NCBI GenBank assembly: GCA_947166345.1
Contig: CAMVDU010000005.1
Coordinates: forward strand, 1 to 64,000
DNA: 64,000 nucleotides
Direction: 5' to 3'
From: an uncultured Prevotellaceae bacterium
GTDB lineage: Bacteria; Bacteroidota; Bacteroidia; Bacteroidales; Bacteroidaceae
In this document: positions 28,781 through 36,388 of the stretch, piece by piece
Position numbering within the stretch: position 1 is the stretch's first letter
Layout of the letters: each line of letters opens with the position of its first letter
Program-made: the position numbers and the translations under genes
Notes under the pieces: generated by a model
What the model saw: the letters and a program-made list of their open reading frames with translations, nothing else
The model's database searches: none
What the model was told of the DNA's origin: nothing

Positions 28781-30884
28781 TTCTGTTAGATTTAATAGTT
28801 GAATAATGTTGATTGTATTTGATTTTCTTTCCATGATTAAAGCGGACAATCAGTGAGGCATAGATAGTGGTACCTGCTGAGGTGGTTCCTACATGACGAC
28901 CATGGGGGGTATCGTCCACGTAGTTGAAGATGTTGTCCACGCCAGCCTCTGCACGCCAGGTCAGCGTCTTGCTGTGACCAAGGTCGTGGGTGGTTGACAA
29001 TCGCCACAGCTGATAGCCCTTGCCGTCGCCGTGCTTCTCATAGTAGCGCTTGGTAGAGGCACGTCCATAAAGACCGATGCCTAGACGGTAGTCGCGCCCG
29101 AAGCGGTGGTTCCATGTGGCATAGACGCTGCCCTTGTGGTGGGCGGTGCCGTTGATGGTGATGCGTTTCAGCGCATCTTTCTCCTCGTCGAAGACGCTGC
29201 CTCGTGCTTTCAGCAGACTATAGCTGCCACCTACCTGTACCTCCTTACTGATGTTCCATTTCACGTTCAGGTCAAGTCCCGTGGTGTAGGCATCTTCTAA
29301 ATTCTTGTACTGTTGTACCAATTGTGGCATGTATTGGATGATATACTCTCCTGGAGCCTGCGACAATGGGATGCTCACCAGACTGATCATATGGTCCACC
29401 TTATTATAATAGCCTGTTACGCTGACGCTCATGCTGTTCTTTCTGTACTCAGCACTCAGCGAGAAATAATTGCTTTGCTGTGGCTTGAGGTTGGTGTTGC
29501 CTAAGCACAATCCTGCCATCGTGCTCATGTAGCGGTAATGTAGTTCCTTGGGTGTGGGTGACTTGAAACCTTGTGCCCACGACGTGCGCAACGTCACATC
29601 GCCTATAGAGAGCATGGCACTGACCTTTGGCGTCAGATGCAGACCGAACTGTTGGTTGTGATCCAGTCGCAGACCGGCTGTGATGTTCAGATTCTCCAAA
29701 AGCGACCATTCGTCCTGTGCATAGAGCGCCTGTGTCCAGTCGGTAGCCGTACCATCGGCTACACGCCTGGGGGCTTTCAACCAGTCATAGCGGTAGTCGT
29801 AGCCCACGCTGAGGCGGTTGTTTTCTGGCAGTGTGAAGACACCTTTCAATTGCGCCATCGTGCGGCGCTGGTCCGACTGCAGGATACGGTCGCCGTCGAA
29901 GTAGATGGCAGCGTAGGGTGAGGGGTCGGTCTCGTCGATGACACCGTTCAGCGAGGTGTAGTCGTAGTAGTAGGCATGACGGTTCCACGTTACGTCAGCA
30001 GTCAGGATATTACCGTTACGCATGTTCCATGACCAACCGGCAGCAACGGCAGCATCGTCGTACGATAGGTCATAGTAATGAGCCACCTCTGAGTCGCCAC
30101 CGCGTGGATGGTAGATGTGTTTATGATAGAGCATACCCTCGGCATAGACCTCCATGCCCTTGGCCGGCTGATAGGACAGTCGTTCGCTGAGCTGCCACAA
30201 CTGATTCTTGCTCACCGTCTTATTCGTTGTGTTGGTGATGATACGACCGCCATAGCGTTCGGGTGCCTCCATGGTGAAGTTACGCCAACCATCGGTGTGA
30301 CGGAAGTGGGCGTTTGTGAGACTCTGAATCTTGCCGAATGTCAGTCCAACGGCATTGTGCTGACGCAGGTCGCTATAGCTACCCACACGGCTGTTGTTCT
30401 CCAGTTGCATACTGCTCTCCTGCTTGCGGGTGATGATGTTGATGACACCCGCGATGGCATCGCTACCGTAAAGGGCTGAGGCCGCGCCCTTCACTATCTC
30501 GATGCGTTCGATGCGAGCAGGATTGATCTGTCCGAGGTCGTTCTCGCCGCCGTTGTCACCATGTAGTCGTTTGCCGTCAATGAGTACCAGAATATATGAG
30601 TTGCCTAGACCGTTCATCTGCATCTGACTGCCCATGTCGTCCTCATTGAAGGCAAACGATGCCGACAGTCCACTCAGGATGTCTTCGATACTGCGTCCAC
30701 CGTACTGCTCCAAGTCGTGACGGGTGATTACCTCCGTCTGTACAGGCGCAGTACGCAACAGGTGCAGCGTACCTGTACCTGTCACGACAACTTCTTGAAG
30801 ACTATCGCCCTCAATGGTTTTCTGTGCCCGTATGTTGCCAGCCAATAGCAGTAAGCCAAAGGCCAACGTCCAACAACGTTTCAT
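28767..30884 (-). CDS. TonB-dependent receptor, BtuB-like
   Basis: A 705-residue outer-membrane receptor: signal peptide (ending IRAQ), plug domain with TonB-box-like DSLQEVVVTGTG, MNGLGNSYILVLIDGKRL and IERIEIVKGAASALYGSDAIAGVINIIT, then a beta barrel. Placement directly behind a cobalamin riboswitch and before cbiK indicates corrinoid or related tetrapyrrole uptake. The ATG at 30884 follows the riboswitch; no extra N-terminal carboxypeptidase-like domain is present. Confidence 0.9.
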   Translation of the reverse strand: MKRCWTLAFGLLLLAGNIRAQKTIEGDSLQEVVVTGTGTLHLLRTAPVQTEVITRHDLEQYGGRSIEDILSGLSASFAFNEDDMGSQMQMNGLGNSYILVLIDGKRLHGDNGGENDLGQINPARIERIEIVKGAASALYGSDAIAGVINIITRKQESSMQLENNSRVGSYSDLRQHNAVGLTFGKIQSLTNAHFRHTDGWRNFTMEAPERYGGRIITNTTNKTVSKNQLWQLSERLSYQPAKGMEVYAEGMLYHKHIYHPRGGDSEVAHYYDLSYDDAAVAAGWSWNMRNGNILTADVTWNRHAYYYDYTSLNGVIDETDPSPYAAIYFDGDRILQSDQRRTMAQLKGVFTLPENNRLSVGYDYRYDWLKAPRRVADGTATDWTQALYAQDEWSLLENLNITAGLRLDHNQQFGLHLTPKVSAMLSIGDVTLRTSWAQGFKSPTPKELHYRYMSTMAGLCLGNTNLKPQQSNYFSLSAEYRKNSMSVSVTGYYNKVDHMISLVSIPLSQAPGEYIIQYMPQLVQQYKNLEDAYTTGLDLNVKWNISKEVQVGGSYSLLKARGSVFDEEKDALKRITINGTAHHKGSVYATWNHRFGRDYRLGIGLYGRASTKRYYEKHGDGKGYQLWRLSTTHDLGHSKTLTWRAEAGVDNIFNYVDDTPHGRHVGTTSAGTTIYASLIVRFNHGKKIKYNQHYSTIKSNRNEED

Positions 30885-30941
30885 AAAAATCTTTTTTCGC
30901 CACTGCCTGTTCCTGGACAGCACGTCTCGTTATACTTACAT

Positions 30942-31147
30942 TGGCAGGTCTTCTGACTCTCCCCAGTCTGCTTTACCTTCCCGATTCTTTTCAATTGTCA
31001 ATTATCCATTGTCAATTATCAATTCATCAGTGGCGTTATACAAGCAGACCTCTTAAATGAGGATTACAGCAGCAGGTACTGTCGGGGATTCTCACCCCAT
31101 TCCCTTGCACCAGGTCCTTTTAGTGGCCCATGGTTTCCAAATGCGGG
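30942..31147 (-). promoter_or_regulatory. cobalamin riboswitch with a 7-bp array in a loop
   Basis: The minus strand reads GGTGCAAGGGAATGGGGTGA, then GAATCCCC-GACAGT, CTGCTGTAATCC, the B12-box GCCACTG, a spacer, GGGAAGG and finally GAGTCAGAAGACCTGCC, all in the order of the class. The spacer between GCCACTG and GGGAAGG is normally a short facultative hairpin; here it is filled by an array of 7-bp words. Expected to switch off the receptor/chelatase operon when adenosyl- or other cobalamins are plentiful. Confidence 0.92.
30992..31026. repeat. 7-bp array inside the riboswitch
   Basis: Five units on the plus strand: CAATTGT, CAATTAT, CCATTGT, CAATTAT, CAATTCA. They share words with the arrays at 55458 and 15119. 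Confidence 0.9.
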
Positions 31148-31149
31148 TG

Positions 31150-31157
31150 CAAAGGTA
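31150..31157 (-). promoter_or_regulatory. -7 box driving the cobalamin riboswitch operon
   Basis: TACCTTTG on the minus strand puts the transcript start almost at the 5' edge of the riboswitch. Confidence 0.75.
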
Positions 31158-31199
31158 TAAAATAATAAGTAAAAATGAATACTTTTTTATATTTTTTTG

Positions 31200-31207
31200 T
31201 ACCTTTG
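31200..31207 (+). promoter_or_regulatory. -7 box of the receiver/PPDK gene
   Basis: TACCTTTG, 21 bases before the ATG at 31228 and divergent from the riboswitch promoter. It excludes the reading frame start at 31057. Confidence 0.72.
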
Positions 31208-31227
31208 CATCCAAAATCATGATAATT

Positions 31228-34224
31228 ATGGCAAATATCCCGCAGGAATGGAACTCAATCTTATTAAAGGATGTGTCGTTTGGCAACTTGATGACACGGC
31301 GTATCTTCAATGTGCTCATCGTGGCAAATCCCTATGATGCTTTCATGTTGGAGGACGACGGACGCGTCGATGAGAAGATCTTTGACGAATATACGGAGCT
31401 GGGGCTGCGCTATCCACCAACCTTCACTCAGGTGTCGACCACCGATGAGGCCTATCAGGTACTTCAGACTACCAATATTGATCTTGTCATCTGTATGCCT
31501 GGTACAGCCGACAACGATGCCTTTACCGTTGCCCGTGAGGTGAAAGCCATCAATCCCGATATTCCCTGCGTGGTGTTAACGCCCTTCTCGCATGGTATCA
31601 CCAAGCGTATGCAGGATGAGGATATGTCTATCTTTGACTATGTGTTCTGCTGGCTGGGTAACACCAACCTCATCCTGTCTATCATCAAGCTCATAGAGGA
31701 CCGCATGAACATTGATCACGATATCAATGAGGCAGGCGTGCAGATGATATTGTTAGTTGAGGATAATATTCGTTTCTATTCGTCGATGTTGCCTAACCTC
31801 TACAACTATATTCTGCAACAGTCCAAGCGTTTTTCTACAGAGGCCCTGAACCCCCATGCTGCTGCCCAGCGCAAGCGCGGAAGACCTAAGGTGGTGCTGG
31901 CCACCAACTACGAGGAAGCCATGCGTATCTATGAGCGCTATCACGAGAACACGTTGGGAGTCATCAGCGATACGCGTTTCCCGATGCAAGCGCCTGTTGG
32001 CCGACTGTCGCATGTTGAGGAGGGTGACCCTGAGGCTGGTCTGAAGTTGCTCAGGGAGATACGCCGATGTGATGAGTATGTACCCTTGATTCTCGACAGT
32101 AGTGAGACAGTAAATAAAGCCAAGGCAGAGAGTGAGGGCTTCCATTTTATCGATAAGAATTCGAAGAAGATGAACGTCGATCTGCGTCATCTGATGGAAG
32201 AGCACATGGGCTTTGGCGACTTCATCTTCCGCGACCCTGTGACCCGCGAGGAGGTGATGCGTGTGTCGTCGTTGAAGGAGCTGCAGGACAATATCTTCAA
32301 GATTCCTCACGACTCGCTGATGCGCCATATACGTCGTAACCACATGAGCCGTTGGCTCACAGCACGTGCTATCTTTCCCGTTTCGCAATTCCTCAAGCAC
32401 GTCACGTGGCACAAATTACAGGATGTTGACGCCCACCGTCAGATCATTTTCGATGCCATAGTACAGTACCGTCGTATGAAGAACATCGGTGTCGTGGCCG
32501 TGTTCGACCGTCTGAAGTACGACCGCTTTGCTCACTTCGCCCGCATCGGTGACGGTTCGTTAGGCGGTAAGGGTCGTGGTTTGGCATTTCTCGACAATAT
32601 CATCAAGCGTCATCCCGAACTGAACAAGTTCGAGAATGCTCAGGTGTCTATTCCCAAGACTGTTGTGCTGTGTACCGACTTCTTTGATCGTTTCATGGAC
32701 GATAACGACCTGTGGGGTATTGCCTTAAGCGACGCCCCTGATGACCTCATCCTGCAACATTTTCTGAAGGCACAGCTACCTGATGATCTTATTGAGGACT
32801 TTATGACTTTCTTCGAGGCTGTGAAGTCACCTATTGCTGTGCGTTCCTCATCGCTGCTTGAAGACTCTCACTATCAACCGTTTGCAGGAATATATTCTAC
32901 GTATATGATTCCTTACAGTGACGACCGCGAGGCTATGCTCCATATGATGGCATCAGCCATCAAGAGTGTCTATGCATCGGTGTATTACCGCGATTCGAAA
33001 GCCTATATGACGGCAACGTCAAACGTTATCGATCAGGAGAAGATGGCGGTCATCCTGCAGGAAGTGGTGGGTACTCAATATGACACCCTTTATTATCCAA
33101 CGTTCTCGGGCGTACTTCGTTCGCTGAACTACTACCCCATAGGTGACGAGACTGCCGAAGAAGGTATCGTCTCGCTGGCATTAGGTCTGGGTAAGTATAT
33201 AGTTGATGGCGGTCAGACGTTGCGCGTCAGTCCCTATCATCCCAATCAGGTACTGCAGACGAGTGAGATGGAGACTGCGCTACGTGATACACAGACACGC
33301 TTCTATGCACTCGATATGACGCATGTCAGCAATGATTTCAAGGTTGATGACGGCTTTAATATCTTGAACCTTCGCGTCAAACAGGCTGAGCATCACGGTT
33401 CGTTACAGTACATCGCCTCGACTTTCGACCCGGTGGATCAGATTATCCGCGACGGTATCTATGAGGGTGGACGCAAGGTTATCACCTTCTGTGGTGTCTT
33501 GCAGCAGAATATCTTCCCCTTGCCCGAACTGCTGCAGATGGTCCAAAAGTTGGGTGCCGACGAAATGAAGCGTCCTGTGGAGATAGAGTTTGCCTGTAAC
33601 CTGAATGCCGACAAGACCGGTCGCTTGTATCTCTTGCAGATACGTCCTATCGTTGACTCCAAGCAGGTGCTTGACGAAGACCTGCAGCAGATTCCTGACT
33701 CCCAGTGTCTTCTTCGTTCGTATAACTCGCTGGGGCACGGTATCTCAGAGGATGTGGTCGATGTAGTTTATGTGAAGACCGATGAGAATTTTACCGCTGC
33801 CAACAATCCGCAGATAGCCTGTGAGATAGAGCAGATCAACCGGAAGTTCTTGGAAGAAGAAGGTACGAACTATGTGCTGGTGGGACCTGGACGCTGGGGC
33901 TCGAGCGACTACTGGCTGGGCATCCCTGTAAAGTGGCCCCATATCTCAGCTGCGCGTGTCATCGTTGAGGCTGGTCTGAAGAACTATCATGTTGACCCCT
34001 CGCAGGGTACTCATTTCTTCCAGAACCTCACGTCGTTTGGTGTAGGCTATTTCACTATCAATACCTATACCGGTGATGGTGTGCTTCAAAAAGAAATCCT
34101 CGACAGCATGCCTGCCATCGAGGAAACTCAGTATGTACGTCATGTACGCTTTGAACGTCCACTGAAAATCATGATGGACGGGAAAAAACAGCAAGGTGTG
34201 GTACTATTGCCCTCCAAGGAGTGA
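31228..34224 (+). CDS. receiver-like plus PPDK N-terminal (ATP-grasp) domain protein
   Basis: A 998-residue cytoplasmic protein. The first third has two response-regulator-like folds (RRIFNVLIVANPYDAFMLED and ILLVEDNIRFYSSML). The middle and C-terminal parts match the nucleotide-binding domain of pyruvate phosphate dikinase/PEP synthase: FARIGDGSLGGKGRGLAFL, IAVRSSSLLEDSHYQPFAG and LYLLQIRPI. I find neither a phosphohistidine swivelling domain nor the PEP/pyruvate barrel, so it cannot run a complete PEP synthase cycle by itself. Often called PEP synthase in Bacteroidetes; a regulatory kinase or phosphotransfer role is inference. An alternative start is 31219. Its 3' end overlaps the convergent gene by 21 bp. 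Confidence 0.8.
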   Translation: MANIPQEWNSILLKDVSFGNLMTRRIFNVLIVANPYDAFMLEDDGRVDEKIFDEYTELGLRYPPTFTQVSTTDEAYQVLQTTNIDLVICMPGTADNDAFTVAREVKAINPDIPCVVLTPFSHGITKRMQDEDMSIFDYVFCWLGNTNLILSIIKLIEDRMNIDHDINEAGVQMILLVEDNIRFYSSMLPNLYNYILQQSKRFSTEALNPHAAAQRKRGRPKVVLATNYEEAMRIYERYHENTLGVISDTRFPMQAPVGRLSHVEEGDPEAGLKLLREIRRCDEYVPLILDSSETVNKAKAESEGFHFIDKNSKKMNVDLRHLMEEHMGFGDFIFRDPVTREEVMRVSSLKELQDNIFKIPHDSLMRHIRRNHMSRWLTARAIFPVSQFLKHVTWHKLQDVDAHRQIIFDAIVQYRRMKNIGVVAVFDRLKYDRFAHFARIGDGSLGGKGRGLAFLDNIIKRHPELNKFENAQVSIPKTVVLCTDFFDRFMDDNDLWGIALSDAPDDLILQHFLKAQLPDDLIEDFMTFFEAVKSPIAVRSSSLLEDSHYQPFAGIYSTYMIPYSDDREAMLHMMASAIKSVYASVYYRDSKAYMTATSNVIDQEKMAVILQEVVGTQYDTLYYPTFSGVLRSLNYYPIGDETAEEGIVSLALGLGKYIVDGGQTLRVSPYHPNQVLQTSEMETALRDTQTRFYALDMTHVSNDFKVDDGFNILNLRVKQAEHHGSLQYIASTFDPVDQIIRDGIYEGGRKVITFCGVLQQNIFPLPELLQMVQKLGADEMKRPVEIEFACNLNADKTGRLYLLQIRPIVDSKQVLDEDLQQIPDSQCLLRSYNSLGHGISEDVVDVVYVKTDENFTAANNPQIACEIEQINRKFLEEEGTNYVLVGPGRWGSSDYWLGIPVKWPHISAARVIVEAGLKNYHVDPSQGTHFFQNLTSFGVGYFTINTYTGDGVLQKEILDSMPAIEETQYVRHVRFERPLKIMMDGKKQQGVVLLPSKE

Positions 34225-35211
34225 AAAATAGTCAATAATATCTTCCCAAGTCTTAAAAGTGTCAGAGCCATACACTATACGCGTGGTGATGGCACCTTTT
34301 GTTTCCTCCGCTTCTATCAAGTAGTCACCGTATAGCAGGTCGCGACGATGGGTATAGATAGTATGCATCCATGCTGGCACATTGATATACTCTTCTAGCC
34401 ACTGTCCCCCTCTGTTGTTAGTGGGATAGGTGTCTTTGGCCACAAAGTATACTTGATAGCTCTCGATGAGATGGCGTACTGCCTTCTGGCTGCTGCTCGT
34501 TGGTTTATCGTAGGCATCCATCAGCGTCTCCATACCAATATATATAATAGGACGTTGACGTCCTTCCTGACTATCATCAATCCAACGTATCACAGGCAGT
34601 ACTGAGTGCATGAAAGAACGGTCGTCCATGCGGTGCTCGCCGTGAAAGTGGGTGGCCAGGGGATAGTGTTCACAGAAGAGACCATAGGTGTCGACCAACT
34701 CGTCGCGGTCACCAAAAAGTCCCCAAACGCGCTTCATCTCACGTGCTCTTTCTTCGTCGCTCATGGCCTGAAGTCCCTTGAAGCGTTGTTCCGACACCAT
34801 GCGGTATTCCTTCACCATTGTCTTATCTACATAAAACTCTTGGACACCGTCCTGACGGGGGTTCTGAAATTGCTGAATGCCTGTCATGCCGTGGGCCTGC
34901 ATTGTATCTGCAATGCATAGAGCGGGGTTCATTAGGATGCGGTCGAAACCGTAGAGCTGTTCAGTGTACATGCCGCCCATAGACGTGCCAAGAATCAGGT
35001 GGGGCTTCTCCTCTTTGCACAGTTTTTGAAGAAGTGCTTGCGCCTCTTCTGGGTGTACAGGCAGGTCAGGTGCCACAACTTTAGCATTGGGAAAAACTGT
35101 TCTCAGACGGCTTACCGTGCCCGACTGTCCGCTGGAGCCGAAACCGTGGACATACAACACTGTCTTTCCCTTCAGCAAATCAGGGAATTGTTTTACATAA
35201 GGATTCTCCAT
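34204..35211 (-). CDS. YqiA-type alpha/beta hydrolase with a C-terminal HAD-like domain
   Basis: A 335-residue protein. The first about 190 residues are a YqiA/YcfP-type hydrolase: KTVLYVHGFGSSGQSGT and the nucleophile elbow GTSMGGMY. The last about 110 residues (from IIYIGMETLMDAYDK) look like the 5'(3')-deoxyribonucleotidase HAD family, including the end pattern LLYGDYLIEAEE and GSDTFKTWEDI, but the catalytic DxD position reads GME. I placed the start at 35211 because a longer frame would run through tRNA-Leu. The fusion and the missing aspartates are notable. Confidence 0.72.
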   Translation of the reverse strand: MENPYVKQFPDLLKGKTVLYVHGFGSSGQSGTVSRLRTVFPNAKVVAPDLPVHPEEAQALLQKLCKEEKPHLILGTSMGGMYTEQLYGFDRILMNPALCIADTMQAHGMTGIQQFQNPRQDGVQEFYVDKTMVKEYRMVSEQRFKGLQAMSDEERAREMKRVWGLFGDRDELVDTYGLFCEHYPLATHFHGEHRMDDRSFMHSVLPVIRWIDDSQEGRQRPIIYIGMETLMDAYDKPTSSSQKAVRHLIESYQVYFVAKDTYPTNNRGGQWLEEYINVPAWMHTIYTHRRDLLYGDYLIEAEETKGAITTRIVYGSDTFKTWEDIIDYFSLLGGQ

Positions 35212-35268
35212 AAAGATGAATGATGAAAATGCTAATAGCCTAAAGCTAACAGCTAAATGATATATTTG

Positions 35269-35353
35269 TGCCCCGAGCGGGACTCGAACCCGCACAGCCG
35301 TTTCGGGCCAAGGGATTTTAAGTCCCTCGTGTCTACCATTCCACCATCAGGGC
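35269..35353 (-). tRNA. tRNA-Leu (anticodon TAA)
   Basis: 85-base tRNA with a long variable arm. Acceptor arms GCCCTGA and TCGGGGC pair apart from one G-T. Anticodon loop CTTAAAA gives TAA, and the T arm is GCGGGTTCGAGTCCCGC. No CCA is encoded. Own -7 box TATCTTTG on the minus strand at 35369-35376. Confidence 0.97.
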
Positions 35354-35368
35354 AGCCGTTAGCGTGTG

Positions 35369-35376
35369 CAAAGATA
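35369..35376 (-). promoter_or_regulatory. -7 box of tRNA-Leu
   Basis: TATCTTTG on the minus strand, 16 bases before the mature tRNA-Leu 5' end, between the two tRNA genes. Confidence 0.7.
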
Positions 35377-35391
35377 CTATCTTTTTGGGTG

Positions 35392-35465
35392 TGATTCCGT
35401 CGGGATTCGAACCCGAGACCCACAGCTTAGAAGGCTGTTGCTCTATCCAGCTGAGCTACGGAACC
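35392..35465 (-). tRNA. tRNA-Arg (anticodon TCT)
   Basis: 74-base tRNA beginning GGTTCCGTAGCTCAGCTGGA. The anticodon stem-loop is CAGCCTTCTAAGCTG, giving TCT, and the T arm is CTCGGGTTCGAATCCCGA. No CCA is encoded. Own -7 box at 35500-35507. Confidence 0.97.
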
Positions 35466-35499
35466 ATCACTTTCCGTTATAGATTTCTCAAAGCGGGTG

Positions 35500-35507
35500 C
35501 AAAGATA
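35500..35507 (-). promoter_or_regulatory. -7 box of tRNA-Arg
   Basis: TATCTTTG on the minus strand, 35 bases before the tRNA-Arg 5' end. Confidence 0.68.
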
Positions 35508-35533
35508 GTGATTTTTTGTGAAACGACAAAATT

Positions 35534-36388
35534 TTAGACCGTAAATCTGATATAAGCTCGGTCATCAAACGAATTGTTGCCTTGCATGAAAGCTTTGGTA
35601 GCTCGGAAAGTGTCGATATTCAGAGGGTCGTGGTGTTTCTGTTCCTCGAGTTTGGCCTCAGACTCAGCAAGGGTGGGACAGAGAAAAGGGTAGCCGTCGC
35701 TGGCCAAAACAATCTCCCATGGTTGCAGGTCGAGGGGGACAATGCGCACGTGGCGTTTGTCGATGGGGAAACCATCAACCACGCTGTAGGTCTTGTTCTG
35801 TTGCTGCATGGTTTCAAGCATGCGGGGGATAATGGCTTGACGGGCGGTGTCGTCGTCGAGGAAATGGTCGTGGGGAAGTGGGCTGGCCATGATGAAGGCG
35901 GCTCGCTGATCGGCCAATTCTTGCTCATAGGGCTTGGGGTTGTCGAGGTAAATGGATTTATCGGCGGGTGAACCGCTACTAGAGTAAGAATGGGAATCTG
36001 AGAGCGGACGGGGCGTGAGGAGTGCCTGACAGTCGCCTATCATCCAGATTTCTCTGTTCAGACGACTGAAAATAACAGCGCTTGCTGTGAGACGGTCTTC
36101 GGGATGGGCCTCGAGGGTCGGGAGCTGCGATGACTTGTAGTGCTTACGGATATACTTGGTGACACCTGTGCAGAACTCATGACAAGTGGTCGTCTTCGGC
36201 ATCTTGCGGATATACTTGCTTACTAGGCGCATGGCATATTCGCCGTTACTGTGGAAAAGACTGTATCGGCGGGTGCTCTTGCTGGTACTGCCGTCTATGA
36301 CGGCTATGAAATGGTCAGTGACGACGATGCCGTCCTCGTTTTTCTTCTTTGGGTTTTTCGGAACGAGTGCTTGTTCGAGGATTGTCAT
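35534..36388 (-). CDS. PP2C-like phosphatase-fold protein
   Basis: A 284-residue protein with the order of metal-binding motifs of PPM/PP2C serine-threonine phosphatases: NEDGIVV, AVIDGST, IGDCQALL, LASDGYP and FDDRAYI. The first aspartate motif is diverged, so activity is uncertain. I prefer the ATG at 36388 (MTILEQALV). An ATG at 36472 would add 28 residues, all encoded by a 9-bp array. With either start the gene overlaps the end of the YgiQ-type gene (by 74 or 158 bases). Confidence 0.7.
   Translation of the reverse strand: MTILEQALVPKNPKKKNEDGIVVTDHFIAVIDGSTSKSTRRYSLFHSNGEYAMRLVSKYIRKMPKTTTCHEFCTGVTKYIRKHYKSSQLPTLEAHPEDRLTASAVIFSRLNREIWMIGDCQALLTPRPLSDSHSYSSSGSPADKSIYLDNPKPYEQELADQRAAFIMASPLPHDHFLDDDTARQAIIPRMLETMQQQNKTYSVVDGFPIDKRHVRIVPLDLQPWEIVLASDGYPFLCPTLAESEAKLEEQKHHDPLNIDTFRATKAFMQGNNSFDDRAYIRFTV

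Noticed and set aside
31057..31218. Longer N-terminus for the receiver/PPDK protein
   Set aside because: It would start within the riboswitch region, upstream of the -7 box at 31200-31207.
35212..35295. Longer N-terminus for the YqiA-like protein
   Set aside because: It would be translated from tRNA-Leu sequence.
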